Shown: positions 23,567 through 30,047 of the stretch, in pieces
How positions within the stretch are numbered: position 1 is the first letter of the stretch
How the letters are laid out: each line of letters starts with the position of its first letter
From: Streptomyces alkaliterrae
GTDB taxonomy: Bacteria > Actinomycetota > Actinomycetes > Streptomycetales > Streptomycetaceae
DNA length: 33,384 nucleotides
Assembly (NCBI RefSeq): GCF_007097205.2
Contig: NZ_VJYK02000016.1
Coordinates: 1-33,384, forward strand
Direction: 5' to 3'
Program-made: the position numbers and the translations under genes
The notes under the pieces: model-generated
The model's database searches: none
What the model was told of the DNA's origin: nothing
Seen by the model: only the letters and a program-made list of their open reading frames with translations

Positions 23567-25461
23567 GGCTGCACGCCTTCTGCTCGGTCCGGTACGACGG
23601 CGGTTCGGGGGGCGGGCGGTGTCGCGGGCGTTCGGCTCCGCTCCAGGGCTCGCAGCCATGTCTCGCAGGCCAGGGTCCGCCAGAGGGCGACAGGCCACGC
23701 GTTGGTTCCCATGCTCAAGGCGTGGTCCCGCAGCCGCTTCCCGTCCACCAGCCCGAGGGACGCCAGCCGGGAGTCCTCACACAGCGCGACGATCTCCTCG
23801 AGGTGCCGACGCCGCCCGGCGTGCACCTCCGGGAGGCCGTCCGCCTTCGTCTCGCGCGCCAGGATGTCGTCCGGGACGACTCCGCGCATCGCCTCGACCA
23901 TCAGCGGCTTGTACCGCCACGGCGTCGTGAGTTCGTGCGGCCGTACGGACAGACAGGCCTCCACGACGTCGTCGTCCAGGAGCGGCGCCTCCATCGGGAG
24001 TCCGGAGGCCGCCATGAGCTGCTGCACCTGCCGGACGGCGTTCCCGCTGCCCCGCACGAGGTCCAACTGGGCCTGGCGAGCCGGGCGTCGGGGATCGATG
24101 GCGTCCCGTACGGGGGAGGAGAGCGCCGCCCGCACATGGCCGCGGGCGATGTCCAGCGCGTGGCCGGTCGCCCACGGGGGTGTGCGCAGCACCTCGACGC
24201 CCCACGGATCGGGAGGCGAGGAGGCTGCCGGTCGGGCGCCGCCCAGCGCGGCCACGTACTCCTCCACGCAGCGCTCGTAGGGCTGTCGCCTCAGGAACGC
24301 GCTGACCGTCTCCCGGCGCGACCACCTGCGCAGGGCGCGGTAGCCGCGGATGTGCCGGACGCCCTCGCGCGGGTCGTCGCGCAGCAGGTCGTGCAGATAG
24401 GTCTCCGGGGCGGCGAGCACCTCGTCGCCGCCGTGCCCGCCGATGTGGCCACGGCAGCCCTGTTCCGCGAGCCGCTTGGCGGTGAAGGCGATGCGCGCGC
24501 CGTTGGCGGTGCCGACGAACGGCTCCTCGCCGCCCACCGGTAGACGGGACACCGAGTCGTAGGGCAGCGGCATGTCCTCCGGCGGCACCACGTCCCGGAC
24601 GAGGCCCGGCATGTGCGCGGCGGCCCTGTCCGCCCACCGCACGTCGTCGTCGTTGCGCCCGCCCGAGGTGAACGCGACGACGCGGCTCTCGCCGTCCGCC
24701 GCCAGGAAGCACAGCGGAGTGGAGTCGAGGCCGCCGGAGAGGTCGCAACCGATGGTGCCGCCGGAGCGGGTGCGCAGCTCCACGGCGGCGGTCAGTCTGC
24801 TCCGCAGGAGTTCGGCGCCCTCGCGCAGGGAAAGGGAGGGCTCGGGTGGACGCCACCACTGGACGCACTCGCCCTTCCCGGTGGCGGCGTGGAGAAGCAG
24901 GAAGCTGTGCTCGGGAACGCTGTCGACGCCGCGCCAGGGCGGTACACGTTCCACAGCCGTCGGGCCCATGGGGTAGAGCAGCTTCGCCGCCACCACCTCC
25001 GGGCGGATCGGTGCGCCGGTGAGAGCGGCGAGGACGTCCGACCGGTCCGAGGCGAGGGTGAGGCCGGCGAGTTCGGTCGAGAAGACCCGTCGGACTCCCG
25101 ACACCGTGCCCTGAACCCGGACGCCGCTCCGCCCGCGCACGATCACGTGGCAGCTTCCGGAACCGGCGAACCGGATCGGGCGCGCCCGCGCACCGCCGTT
25201 CGTGTCCCGGACGGCCTGGCGAAGCTCGGCGGGAGTCGCCCCGCAGAGGCCGAGAACGGCGACGGCGCCCTCGGTCGTCACCTCGGTACGCAGGTCATCC
25301 GGTGACCAGTTGCCGACGACCCATGGCCGCCCCGAGGAATGGCGCAGCACCTGTGTGGAGTGCTGATGGAGCTGCCCAGCCGCAGCGACCGGCAGCTCCA
25401 CGTCGGGAAGGACGACGAACCAGTTGTCGCTGCGGCTGAACATGTCGATAACCCCGATCAC
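23563..25461 (-). CDS. Lasso peptide cyclase (asparagine-synthetase-like, C protein)
   Basis: 632 residues. The N-terminal half (about 1-200) is a degenerate class II glutaminase-like domain; no Cys is present at position 2, so ammonia release from glutamine is not expected. The C-terminal half is an ATP-pyrophosphatase domain with the PP-loop SGGLDS (Ser242 onward), GGHGGDEVLAAPETYLHDLL, and a substrate-side ending APLLDDDVVEACLSVRPHE...KPLMVEAMRGVVPDDI. In lasso pathways this enzyme adenylates the Asp/Glu side chain and closes the isopeptide ring on the new N-terminus. GTG 25461 overlaps the precursor stop codon (GTGA), so I prefer it; ATG 25443 is the alternative. Neighbouring precursor, RRE, peptidase and ABC genes rule out ordinary asparagine synthesis. 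Confidence 0.92.
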   Translation of the reverse strand: MIGVIDMFSRSDNWFVVLPDVELPVAAAGQLHQHSTQVLRHSSGRPWVVGNWSPDDLRTEVTTEGAVAVLGLCGATPAELRQAVRDTNGGARARPIRFAGSGSCHVIVRGRSGVRVQGTVSGVRRVFSTELAGLTLASDRSDVLAALTGAPIRPEVVAAKLLYPMGPTAVERVPPWRGVDSVPEHSFLLLHAATGKGECVQWWRPPEPSLSLREGAELLRSRLTAAVELRTRSGGTIGCDLSGGLDSTPLCFLAADGESRVVAFTSGGRNDDDVRWADRAAAHMPGLVRDVVPPEDMPLPYDSVSRLPVGGEEPFVGTANGARIAFTAKRLAEQGCRGHIGGHGGDEVLAAPETYLHDLLRDDPREGVRHIRGYRALRRWSRRETVSAFLRRQPYERCVEEYVAALGGARPAASSPPDPWGVEVLRTPPWATGHALDIARGHVRAALSSPVRDAIDPRRPARQAQLDLVRGSGNAVRQVQQLMAASGLPMEAPLLDDDVVEACLSVRPHELTTPWRYKPLMVEAMRGVVPDDILARETKADGLPEVHAGRRRHLEEIVALCEDSRLASLGLVDGKRLRDHALSMGTNAWPVALWRTLACETWLRALERSRTPATPPAPRTAVVPDRAEGVQP

Positions 25462-25571
25462 TTGCGGGTCAGGTACCAATCGAAGCCCATACCCCGCCGG
25501 TTGGCGCGGGTCAGGTCACCGAAGGAACCCACGAGAACCAGCTCGGGGCGCTCGTAAACACGCTTGGCCAT
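25458..25571 (-). CDS. Lasso peptide precursor (A), core ANRRGMGFDWYLTRK
   Basis: 37-residue peptide from ATG 25571 (AAAGGA eight bases upstream). The leader MAKRVYERPELVLVGSFGD carries the YxxPxLxxxG recognition motif (Y6, P9, L11, G15) that binds the RRE protein, and Thr21 is at the conserved -2 position before cleavage after Arg22. The predicted core is residues 23-37. Asp31 is core position 9, so the ring is Ala1-Asp9 and the tail is W10 Y11 L12 T13 R14 K15; Trp10/Tyr11 could be the steric plug. The core is cationic (three Arg, one Lys), about +3 after ring closure. By hand, the unmodified lasso has a monoisotopic mass near 1851.93 Da. The open frame extends upstream to 25673, but that extension has no leader features and contains the promoter. 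Confidence 0.9.
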   Translation of the reverse strand: MAKRVYERPELVLVGSFGDLTRANRRGMGFDWYLTRK

Positions 25572-25611
25572 AACCAATTCCTTTCTCTTGTCCGGTAGTT
25601 CGAACACGTTC

Positions 25612-25640
25612 ACGCTAACCGATCCGATCCGGTGCCGCAA
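25612..25640 (-). promoter_or_regulatory. Promoter of the lasso precursor gene
   Basis: On the minus strand TTGCGG (25635-25640), a 17-base spacer and TAGCGT (25612-25617) form a good housekeeping promoter. Transcription would begin near 25605 and give a 5' leader of about 35 bases to the precursor ATG. A separate promoter here would let the precursor be made in excess over the enzymes encoded upstream. Confidence 0.6.
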
Positions 25641-25709
25641 TGCCGAATCGGTCTTCTGTGGGCTTGTTCGCAATGATTCAGATAAACGGGTCCAAGGGCA
25701 TGACTCGGG

Positions 25710-25735
25710 CCCCTCGGTGAATTGGCACCAAGGGG
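25710..25735 (-). terminator. Hairpin between the ABC exporter and precursor genes
   Basis: On the minus strand CCCCTTGGTG pairs with CACCGAGGGG (ten pairs, one wobble) around a six-base loop, 33 bases after the exporter stop. It may end the B1-B2-D transcript or only reduce read-through into the precursor. There is no T tract. Confidence 0.6.
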
Positions 25736-25767
25736 TTCCGGGTGGGCTTCTGGGCGGTGTTACGGCA

Positions 25768-27525
25768 TCAACGACTCAATGCCAGAGCCTGGTAGAAGGT
25801 GTTATCGCGTACCAGGTCGTCGTGGGAACCCACGCCCACCACCTTTCCGGCGTCGAGCACGATGATTTTCTCCGCCTGTCTGATCGTTGATATCCGATGA
25901 GCGATGACAAGCGTGGCGCACGAGGTGGAGACCTCCTTGATGACGGCGCTGAGCGCCGCCTCGTTGACCGGGTCGAGGGCGGACGTCGGTTCGTCAAGGA
26001 GCAGCAGGCCGGGTCTGCGCAGCACCGCCCGCGCGATGGCCACGCGTTGCCTCTCCCCGCCGGAGAGCGCTGAGCCGTGGTCGCCGACGAGTGTGTCGAG
26101 GCCGCGAGGCAGCTTCGCGATCAGACCGTCGAGCCGCACCCGGTGAACGACGTCGGCTATCTCCTCGTCCGTGGCGTCGGGCCTGCCGTAGACAAGGTTC
26201 TCCCGAAGCGTGCCGTGCAGTACGGGGCAGCTCTGCTCCACCAGCGCGGTGCGCGACCGCACGGCCTGCGGGGAGGGGAACCGGTCCACCGGTACGCCGT
26301 TGATCAGTATCTCGCCGTCCTGCGGCTCGTAGAAGCGTTCGGCGAGGGAGAAGACGGTGGACTTGCCGGCTCCCGAGAGCCCTACCAGCGCGGTGAAGGT
26401 CCCCGCCTCGACCTGGAAGGAGGCCCCGGAGAGCGCCAGTCCGCGCCCGTACGAGAAGGACACGTTCCGGAACTCCAGAGCGGGGGCCGTCGCGGCGGGC
26501 TCCGGGACAGCGGCGGGGGCGGTCCGCCCCGACTCGGCGGGCGCCGACACGACTTCCTGGATGCGCCCGAGCGAGGCCAGGCCCTTCTGCACCATGCTCG
26601 CGATGCCGAAGATCCCGGCGAGCGGCATCACCGTGTACATGAGGGCCATCAGGAAGGCGACCAGTTGCCCGAGGGACGTGCTGCCGTCCGCAACCCGCAT
26701 CCCGCCCACCAGGACGACGACCAGCATGGAGCCGTTGGCCGCGAGCTCCATCGCAGGGGTGACCAGCGACTCGAGCTTCGCCACCCGCACCCCGGCCGTG
26801 TAGGAGTCGTCTGCGTGCCCTCCGATGCGCTTCGCCTCACGCGGTTCGGCGTTGTTCGCCTTCACCGTGCGGATGGCGGAGAGTGCGCGCTCCATGTCGG
26901 CGGCGAAGGCCCCGAGACTGGCCTGCGCCCGCAGGGCGGCGGCGCGGATACCGGCCAGCACGGTGAAGACCAGCGCGACGCCGATGGTCACCGGCAACAC
27001 CGTGAGCAGGAACAACCGCCAGTCGAGCCAGATCATCAGCGCCATGGCGCCGATGATGGTGACCGTCCCGGTGAGCAGGTCGACAAGCCCGCGCATCACG
27101 ACCTCCCGGATGGCCCCCACGTCCGTGGTCGCCCGGGACAGCAGGTCGCCGACGCGGTGTTCGTCGTGGAGGCGGACCCGGGCCGACAGCAGCCGCGGGA
27201 CCAGGGCGCGGCGCAACCGCAGTACCACGGACTCGCTGGTGCGCTGGAGCAGATAGGCCCCGACCGAGGACGCGCCTGCCTGGAGGGCGAACAAGGCGGC
27301 CAGCGCGACGATCGCGGCCACCCGGCCGTCCTGGTTCTCCACGGCACGCATGGCCAACAGCGGGACGGCCAGCCGGAGCAGGGACGCCGTGATCGTCAGT
27401 ACGGAGGACCACGCGAGGGCCCCGCGATGCGCGCCCAGCAGCCGCACCAGCGCCGCGACCCCCACCTTCTCCCGGGGCGGCTCGAGGACGGCGCTATCGA
27501 CGGACTCGGCCGTTTTGGGGTTCAC
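25768..27525 (-). CDS. Lasso peptide ABC exporter (D protein)
   Basis: 585-residue half-transporter with fused membrane and nucleotide-binding domains. Six hydrophobic helices occupy about residues 30-310. The ATPase domain has Walker A GLSGAGKST, a Q-loop-type segment ALVEQSCPVLHGTLREN, the ABC signature LSGGERQR, Walker B LLLLDEPTSALD and the H-loop in VIAHRIS. It would work as a homodimer exporting the finished lasso peptide, and so also gives self-protection. No peptidase C39 domain is present, as expected because a separate protease gene exists. GTG 27525 is chosen for its perfect GGGGGAGGAAAC ribosome site; the frame runs on upstream for over 200 codons but those overlap the peptidase gene antisense-like. 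It is 77 bases after the peptidase stop. Confidence 0.92.
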   Translation of the reverse strand: MNPKTAESVDSAVLEPPREKVGVAALVRLLGAHRGALAWSSVLTITASLLRLAVPLLAMRAVENQDGRVAAIVALAALFALQAGASSVGAYLLQRTSESVVLRLRRALVPRLLSARVRLHDEHRVGDLLSRATTDVGAIREVVMRGLVDLLTGTVTIIGAMALMIWLDWRLFLLTVLPVTIGVALVFTVLAGIRAAALRAQASLGAFAADMERALSAIRTVKANNAEPREAKRIGGHADDSYTAGVRVAKLESLVTPAMELAANGSMLVVVLVGGMRVADGSTSLGQLVAFLMALMYTVMPLAGIFGIASMVQKGLASLGRIQEVVSAPAESGRTAPAAVPEPAATAPALEFRNVSFSYGRGLALSGASFQVEAGTFTALVGLSGAGKSTVFSLAERFYEPQDGEILINGVPVDRFPSPQAVRSRTALVEQSCPVLHGTLRENLVYGRPDATDEEIADVVHRVRLDGLIAKLPRGLDTLVGDHGSALSGGERQRVAIARAVLRRPGLLLLDEPTSALDPVNEAALSAVIKEVSTSCATLVIAHRISTIRQAEKIIVLDAGKVVGVGSHDDLVRDNTFYQALALSR

Positions 27526-27602
27526 GTTTCCTCCCCCTCGGACATGCGCCCCGGACGGGGCGGGATTCTCACTGCGGCGCACGCGTCGCGGCGGCGCCCT
27601 GG

Positions 27603-28031
27603 TCAGGCGGCCGTGTCGGCCCTGGGAGGCACGCGCATCAGCACGCCGAAGTAGCCGTCCTGGAACGGCTCGCCGACGGGACGGCCCTCGGCCTCCACCC
27701 ACGCGTGGGCGAGGAACGGCTCCAGGCGTGCGCCGACGCACCACGTGGGCCAGCGGCCGCGTACCCGGCACAGCAGCGCGGTGGCTATCGAGCGCGGCAG
27801 ACAGCCCTCCCCGGCGCAGTGGAGACTTGTCGAGGTGACCTCCTCGCGGGCCCGCAGCGCCTGCGCCGCACTGGCCGCCGGGGCGTTGCCCCGCGCCCTG
27901 GTCATCAGCGCCGACAGGCGGCTGGGCGGCAGTTTGGCGAGCACTCTCGCCACCCCGACGACCACGCGGACGAACATCCTCCGGCCGAAGGGAACGTGAG
28001 TCCGCGCCGCCAGCGCCTCCGGCGTGCTCAT
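27603..28031 (-). CDS. Lasso leader peptidase (transglutaminase-like, B2 protein)
   Basis: 142-residue cysteine protease that removes the leader so the cyclase can close the ring. The catalytic segment is CLPRSIATALLCRVRGRWPT (Cys77), followed by VGARLEPFLAHAWVEAEGRPVGE with His109 and an acidic residue in the position that is usually Asp. This is the conserved C...H...D/E layout of the lasso B2 family (Transglut_core3). The N-terminal half is helical and basic. ATG 28031 overlaps the RRE stop as ATGA, so the two halves of the split B protein are coupled. Confidence 0.9.
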   Translation of the reverse strand: MSTPEALAARTHVPFGRRMFVRVVVGVARVLAKLPPSRLSALMTRARGNAPAASAAQALRAREEVTSTSLHCAGEGCLPRSIATALLCRVRGRWPTWCVGARLEPFLAHAWVEAEGRPVGEPFQDGYFGVLMRVPPRADTAA

Positions 28032-28285
28032 TCCACCACCAGGGACGCCGACCGCAGCGACGCCAGGAGGGATTCCACGTCCGACCGGGCCTGCTCGGCG
28101 TCCACGTCGTAGGACTCCGCCAGGGTGGTCGCCGCGGCCTCGACACTGCCCTTGTCCAGCAGGATGTCGAGTGCCGTGGCCGCCGTGGAGTTCATCTGCC
28201 AGTACTGGCCGCTCTGTTCGTCGAGGATCACCGAGCCGCCTTCGACCTTGGTGACCTTTATGTGTGACTGGAGGCGAACGGTCAT
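28028..28285 (-). CDS. Lasso leader-binding RRE protein (PqqD-like, B1 protein)
   Basis: 85-residue PqqD-fold protein: strands in KVTKVEGGSVILDEQSGQYWQMNSTAATALDILLDKGSVEAAATTLAESYDVDAEQARSDVESLLASL show the winged-helix RiPP recognition element. The strand ILDEQSGQYWQMN is the usual leader-binding edge. It would bind the YxxPxLxxxG motif of the precursor leader and present it to B2. It is the first gene of the cluster in its direction. AAGAG stands eight bases before the ATG, a modest ribosome site. Confidence 0.9.
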   Translation of the reverse strand: MTVRLQSHIKVTKVEGGSVILDEQSGQYWQMNSTAATALDILLDKGSVEAAATTLAESYDVDAEQARSDVESLLASLRSASLVVE

Positions 28286-28342
28286 AGTGGATCTCTTACC
28301 TCTTGAATCGGCAGGGCGCGCACCGCACCCCGAGGACAGGGT

Positions 28343-28380
28343 CCTTCGGGGGAAGCCGCACCCGCGCCCTCCCCCGAAGG
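28343..28380 (-). promoter_or_regulatory. Hairpin in the lasso operon leader
   Basis: CCTTCGGGGGA (28343-28353) and its exact complement (28370-28380) enclose 16 bases, starting 58 bp upstream of the RRE gene. In a transcript coming from further upstream it would fold as a strong stem and might attenuate the operon; on DNA it could be an operator. Confidence 0.5.
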
Positions 28381-28644
28381 TCGCAGAGACGACCTCGGCC
28401 GTCAGTACGGGCAGAGGTCAGTGTGCGAAGTGATGTGTTCGGTTGCTGAGCGCGTGAATGACGCGCGGTTGTTTCGACGCGGCCGTCAGCTCGATGTCCC
28501 GGCCGGGCAGTGGTCAGCCTGCACGACTGCTGTCGGACAGCTCCCGCCGGTTGGTCAGTTGATCGGCGAGATCCTGGTCGGTGGCCTCAGCGGACAACAC
28601 CGGATACGTCTAATCCCCCTCATGCCGGCCACGTTACCACAGGG

Positions 28645-28664
28645 GTTCCGAATGCATTCGGAAC
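28645..28664. promoter_or_regulatory. Perfect 20-bp palindrome, probable repressor operator
   Basis: GTTCCGAATGCATTCGGAAC is its own reverse complement over 20 bp. The half-site TTCCG/CGGAA recurs nearby at about 28671 and 28725. It lies 360 bp upstream of the lasso operon and 262 bp upstream of the MerR gene. A TetR- or similar dimeric regulator encoded elsewhere is the likely binder. Confidence 0.55.
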
Positions 28665-28775
28665 GCCGGATTCCGAAACCATCGTGGGGCACGTGGAGTT
28701 CGGGGGCGCGCTATTAGCACCGGGCGGAATCCGGAGTTCCCTGTTCCGGTGACATTCTTCCCACGATCCTCGGCC

Positions 28776-28817
28776 CCGTTCGCCGTTCGCCGTTCGCCGT
28801 TCGCCGTTCGCCGTTCG
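28776..28817. repeat. Six perfect 7-bp tandem repeats
   Basis: CCGTTCG is repeated six times without change, followed by decayed copies to about 28830. The array lies about 60 bp before the MerR operator. It is a microsatellite-like array, not a CRISPR (no spacers). Confidence 0.92.
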
Positions 28818-28878
28818 CTGTCCGCCGTCAGCGGGTCGGGCGTGCCGGCGCGTGCCGGCGCGGGCCGGAGCCCCGGGA

Positions 28879-28907
28879 GTGAGAGGTTGACTCTCACACT
28901 GTGTGAG
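28879..28907. promoter_or_regulatory. Probable MerR autoregulatory operator
   Basis: Two overlapping inverted repeats share an arm: GTGAGAG-GTTGA-CTCTCAC (28879-28897) and CTCACAC-T-GTGTGAG (28893-28907). A -35-like TTGACT (28887-28892) lies between them. MerR proteins bind dyads in the promoter spacer, and the MerR gene starts 20 bp further on with GGAGG as ribosome site, so autoregulation is likely. No clear -10 box was identified. Confidence 0.55.
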
Positions 28908-28926
28908 GCGGTTCCGTGGAGGTGTC

Positions 28927-29745
28927 ATGTTGAGTATCGGAGACTTCGCCAGGTTCGGCGGCGTGTCGGTGCGCATGTTGCGCCACTACGACGCCGTGGG
29001 GCTGCTGCGCCCCGCCCGTGTCGACCCGTTCACCGGCTACCGGCGCTACACCGCCGACCAGCTGAGCAGGCTGAACCGGATCATCGCGCTCAAGGAGCTG
29101 GGGTTCGGGCTCCAGCAGGTCGCGGAGCTGCTCGACGAGCGGATCGGCACCGCGGAACTGCGCGGCATGCTGCGGCTTCGCCGTAGTGAGCTGGCGGCGG
29201 CGATCGCCGCCGACACGGAGCGGTTGGCGCAGGTTGAGGCGAGGCTCCAGGTGATCGAGAGTGAGGGACACATGTCCGACGACGACATCGTGCTGAAGAG
29301 CGTGCCTCCGGTGCGACTGGCGGAGCTGTCCGCCGTCGCGGAGGAGCTGGAGCCGGCGTCCATCGGTCCGGTGATCCAGCCGCTTTACGCCAGACTGCTG
29401 GAGGAGTTGGACCGCGCGGGGGTCGCGGTGAGCGGCCCGGGCGTCGCGTACTACGAGCCGCTGGACGACGGTGCCGTCCGGGTGCACGCGGGCGTGACCG
29501 TGGCGGCGGAGCCGGATCCCGCCCACCCGTTCGACGTGGTCGACCTGCCCGGCCTGGAGAGCGCCGCCACCGTCGTGCACCACGGGTCGATGGATCGGGT
29601 GATGCCGTCGATCCAGCGACTCGCCCGTTGGATCGACGGCAACGGCTACCGCTCGACGGGCATCCCGAGGGAGGTGAGCCTCTCGTGTGAGGGCGGTCCG
29701 GAGAACTGGGTGACCGAACTCCAGGAGCCGGTGGCTCGCGTCTGA
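28927..29745 (+). CDS. MerR-family regulator with GyrI-like ligand-binding domain
   Basis: 272 residues. The N-terminal winged helix-turn-helix is MLSIGDFARFGGVSVRMLRHYDAVGLLRPARVDPFTGYRRY (about 1-45), then YTADQLSRLNRIIALKELGFGLQQVAELL, a coiled-coil dimer helix (about 75-118), and a C-terminal effector domain (about 120-272) of the GyrI-like/multidrug-binding kind (KSVPPVRLAELSAV, GPGVAYYEPLDDGAVRVHAGV, HHGSMDRVMPSIQRLARWIDGNGY). This is the BmrR/TipAL-type layout for hydrophobic or cationic small molecules. ATG 28927 follows GTGGAGG. Position next to the lasso cluster makes it a possible sensor of the peptide or a co-regulated drug response, but it faces away from the cluster and may simply be a flanking gene. 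Confidence 0.9.
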   Translation: MLSIGDFARFGGVSVRMLRHYDAVGLLRPARVDPFTGYRRYTADQLSRLNRIIALKELGFGLQQVAELLDERIGTAELRGMLRLRRSELAAAIAADTERLAQVEARLQVIESEGHMSDDDIVLKSVPPVRLAELSAVAEELEPASIGPVIQPLYARLLEELDRAGVAVSGPGVAYYEPLDDGAVRVHAGVTVAAEPDPAHPFDVVDLPGLESAATVVHHGSMDRVMPSIQRLARWIDGNGYRSTGIPREVSLSCEGGPENWVTELQEPVARV

Positions 29746-29772
29746 CAACCCGGGTGACGCCTCGCTGACCTG

Positions 29773-29810
29773 CGGGGAGTCGCGGCGCGCGAGCGTGTCG
29801 CGACTCCCCG
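29773..29810 (+). terminator. Terminator after the MerR gene
   Basis: Perfect 12-bp arms CGGGGAGTCGCG (29773-29784) and complement (29799-29810) with a 14-base loop, 28 bases after the stop. Confidence 0.85.
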
Positions 29811-29873
29811 TTCGCGCCCTTCGGGCTTGGCCATAACATGGCCGCGAGTGAAAAACTAGCACTGCTCATCTCA

Positions 29874-29933
29874 TTGACACTCCGGGTGGGCGGCCGCATT
29901 CTCCAACCAGAACCTACTGACCCGTAGGTTCTG
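29874..29933 (+). promoter_or_regulatory. Promoter and operator-like palindrome of the lipase gene
   Basis: TTGACA (29874-29879) is a perfect -35 box; 17 bases later CATTCT (29897-29902) is an acceptable -10. Directly downstream, over the expected transcription start, is the perfect inverted repeat CAGAACCTAC-TGACCC-GTAGGTTCTG (29908-29933, ten-base arms). A repressor bound there would block initiation. As RNA it would be a stable hairpin at the 5' end of the lipase mRNA. Confidence 0.6.
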
Positions 29934-30047
29934 TTCTGAGCCTTTGCGACGGCCGTGTAGGACAGCGCGGCCGTCGACGCGTCGCACCCCCACCGCGGCC
30001 CCCGCCCCACACGGGTGGTCGCCTCGAGCCGCATTCCTGGAGTGTCA

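Larger units (their letters stand above)
28286..28926. other. 641-bp non-coding region between lasso cluster and MerR gene
   Basis: No gene could be supported here; small open frames on both strands have no recognisable domain and mixed codon use. Starting near the lasso start, the stretch contains an 11-bp-arm hairpin, a 20-bp perfect palindrome, a 10-bp inverted repeat pair CCGGATTCCG/CGGAATCCGG (28666-28675 and 28725-28734), a heptanucleotide repeat array, and the MerR operator. GC is lower around 28420-28480 and 28600-28750 than in the flanks. The lasso operon promoter should be in the first 150-350 bp, but no convincing -35/-10 pair was found. Confidence 0.5.

Noticed and set aside
23563..25461. 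Ordinary asparagine synthetase (asnB).
   Set aside because: No Cys at position 2 for glutamine hydrolysis, and the gene overlaps a lasso precursor within a full lasso gene set.
25572..25673. N-terminal extension of the lasso precursor frame (34 more residues).
   Set aside because: The extension lacks leader features and contains the -10/-35 promoter, while the shorter form has a good ribosome site and a typical 22-residue leader.
28421..28717. 98-codon open frame in the gap between the lasso cluster and MerR gene.
   Set aside because: No ribosome site, no domain, atypical codon use with third-position A/T, and it runs through the 20-bp palindrome.
28776..28830. Regular short repeats suggested a CRISPR-like array.
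   Set aside because: The units are seven bases and directly adjacent, with no spacers; this is a microsatellite-type array.
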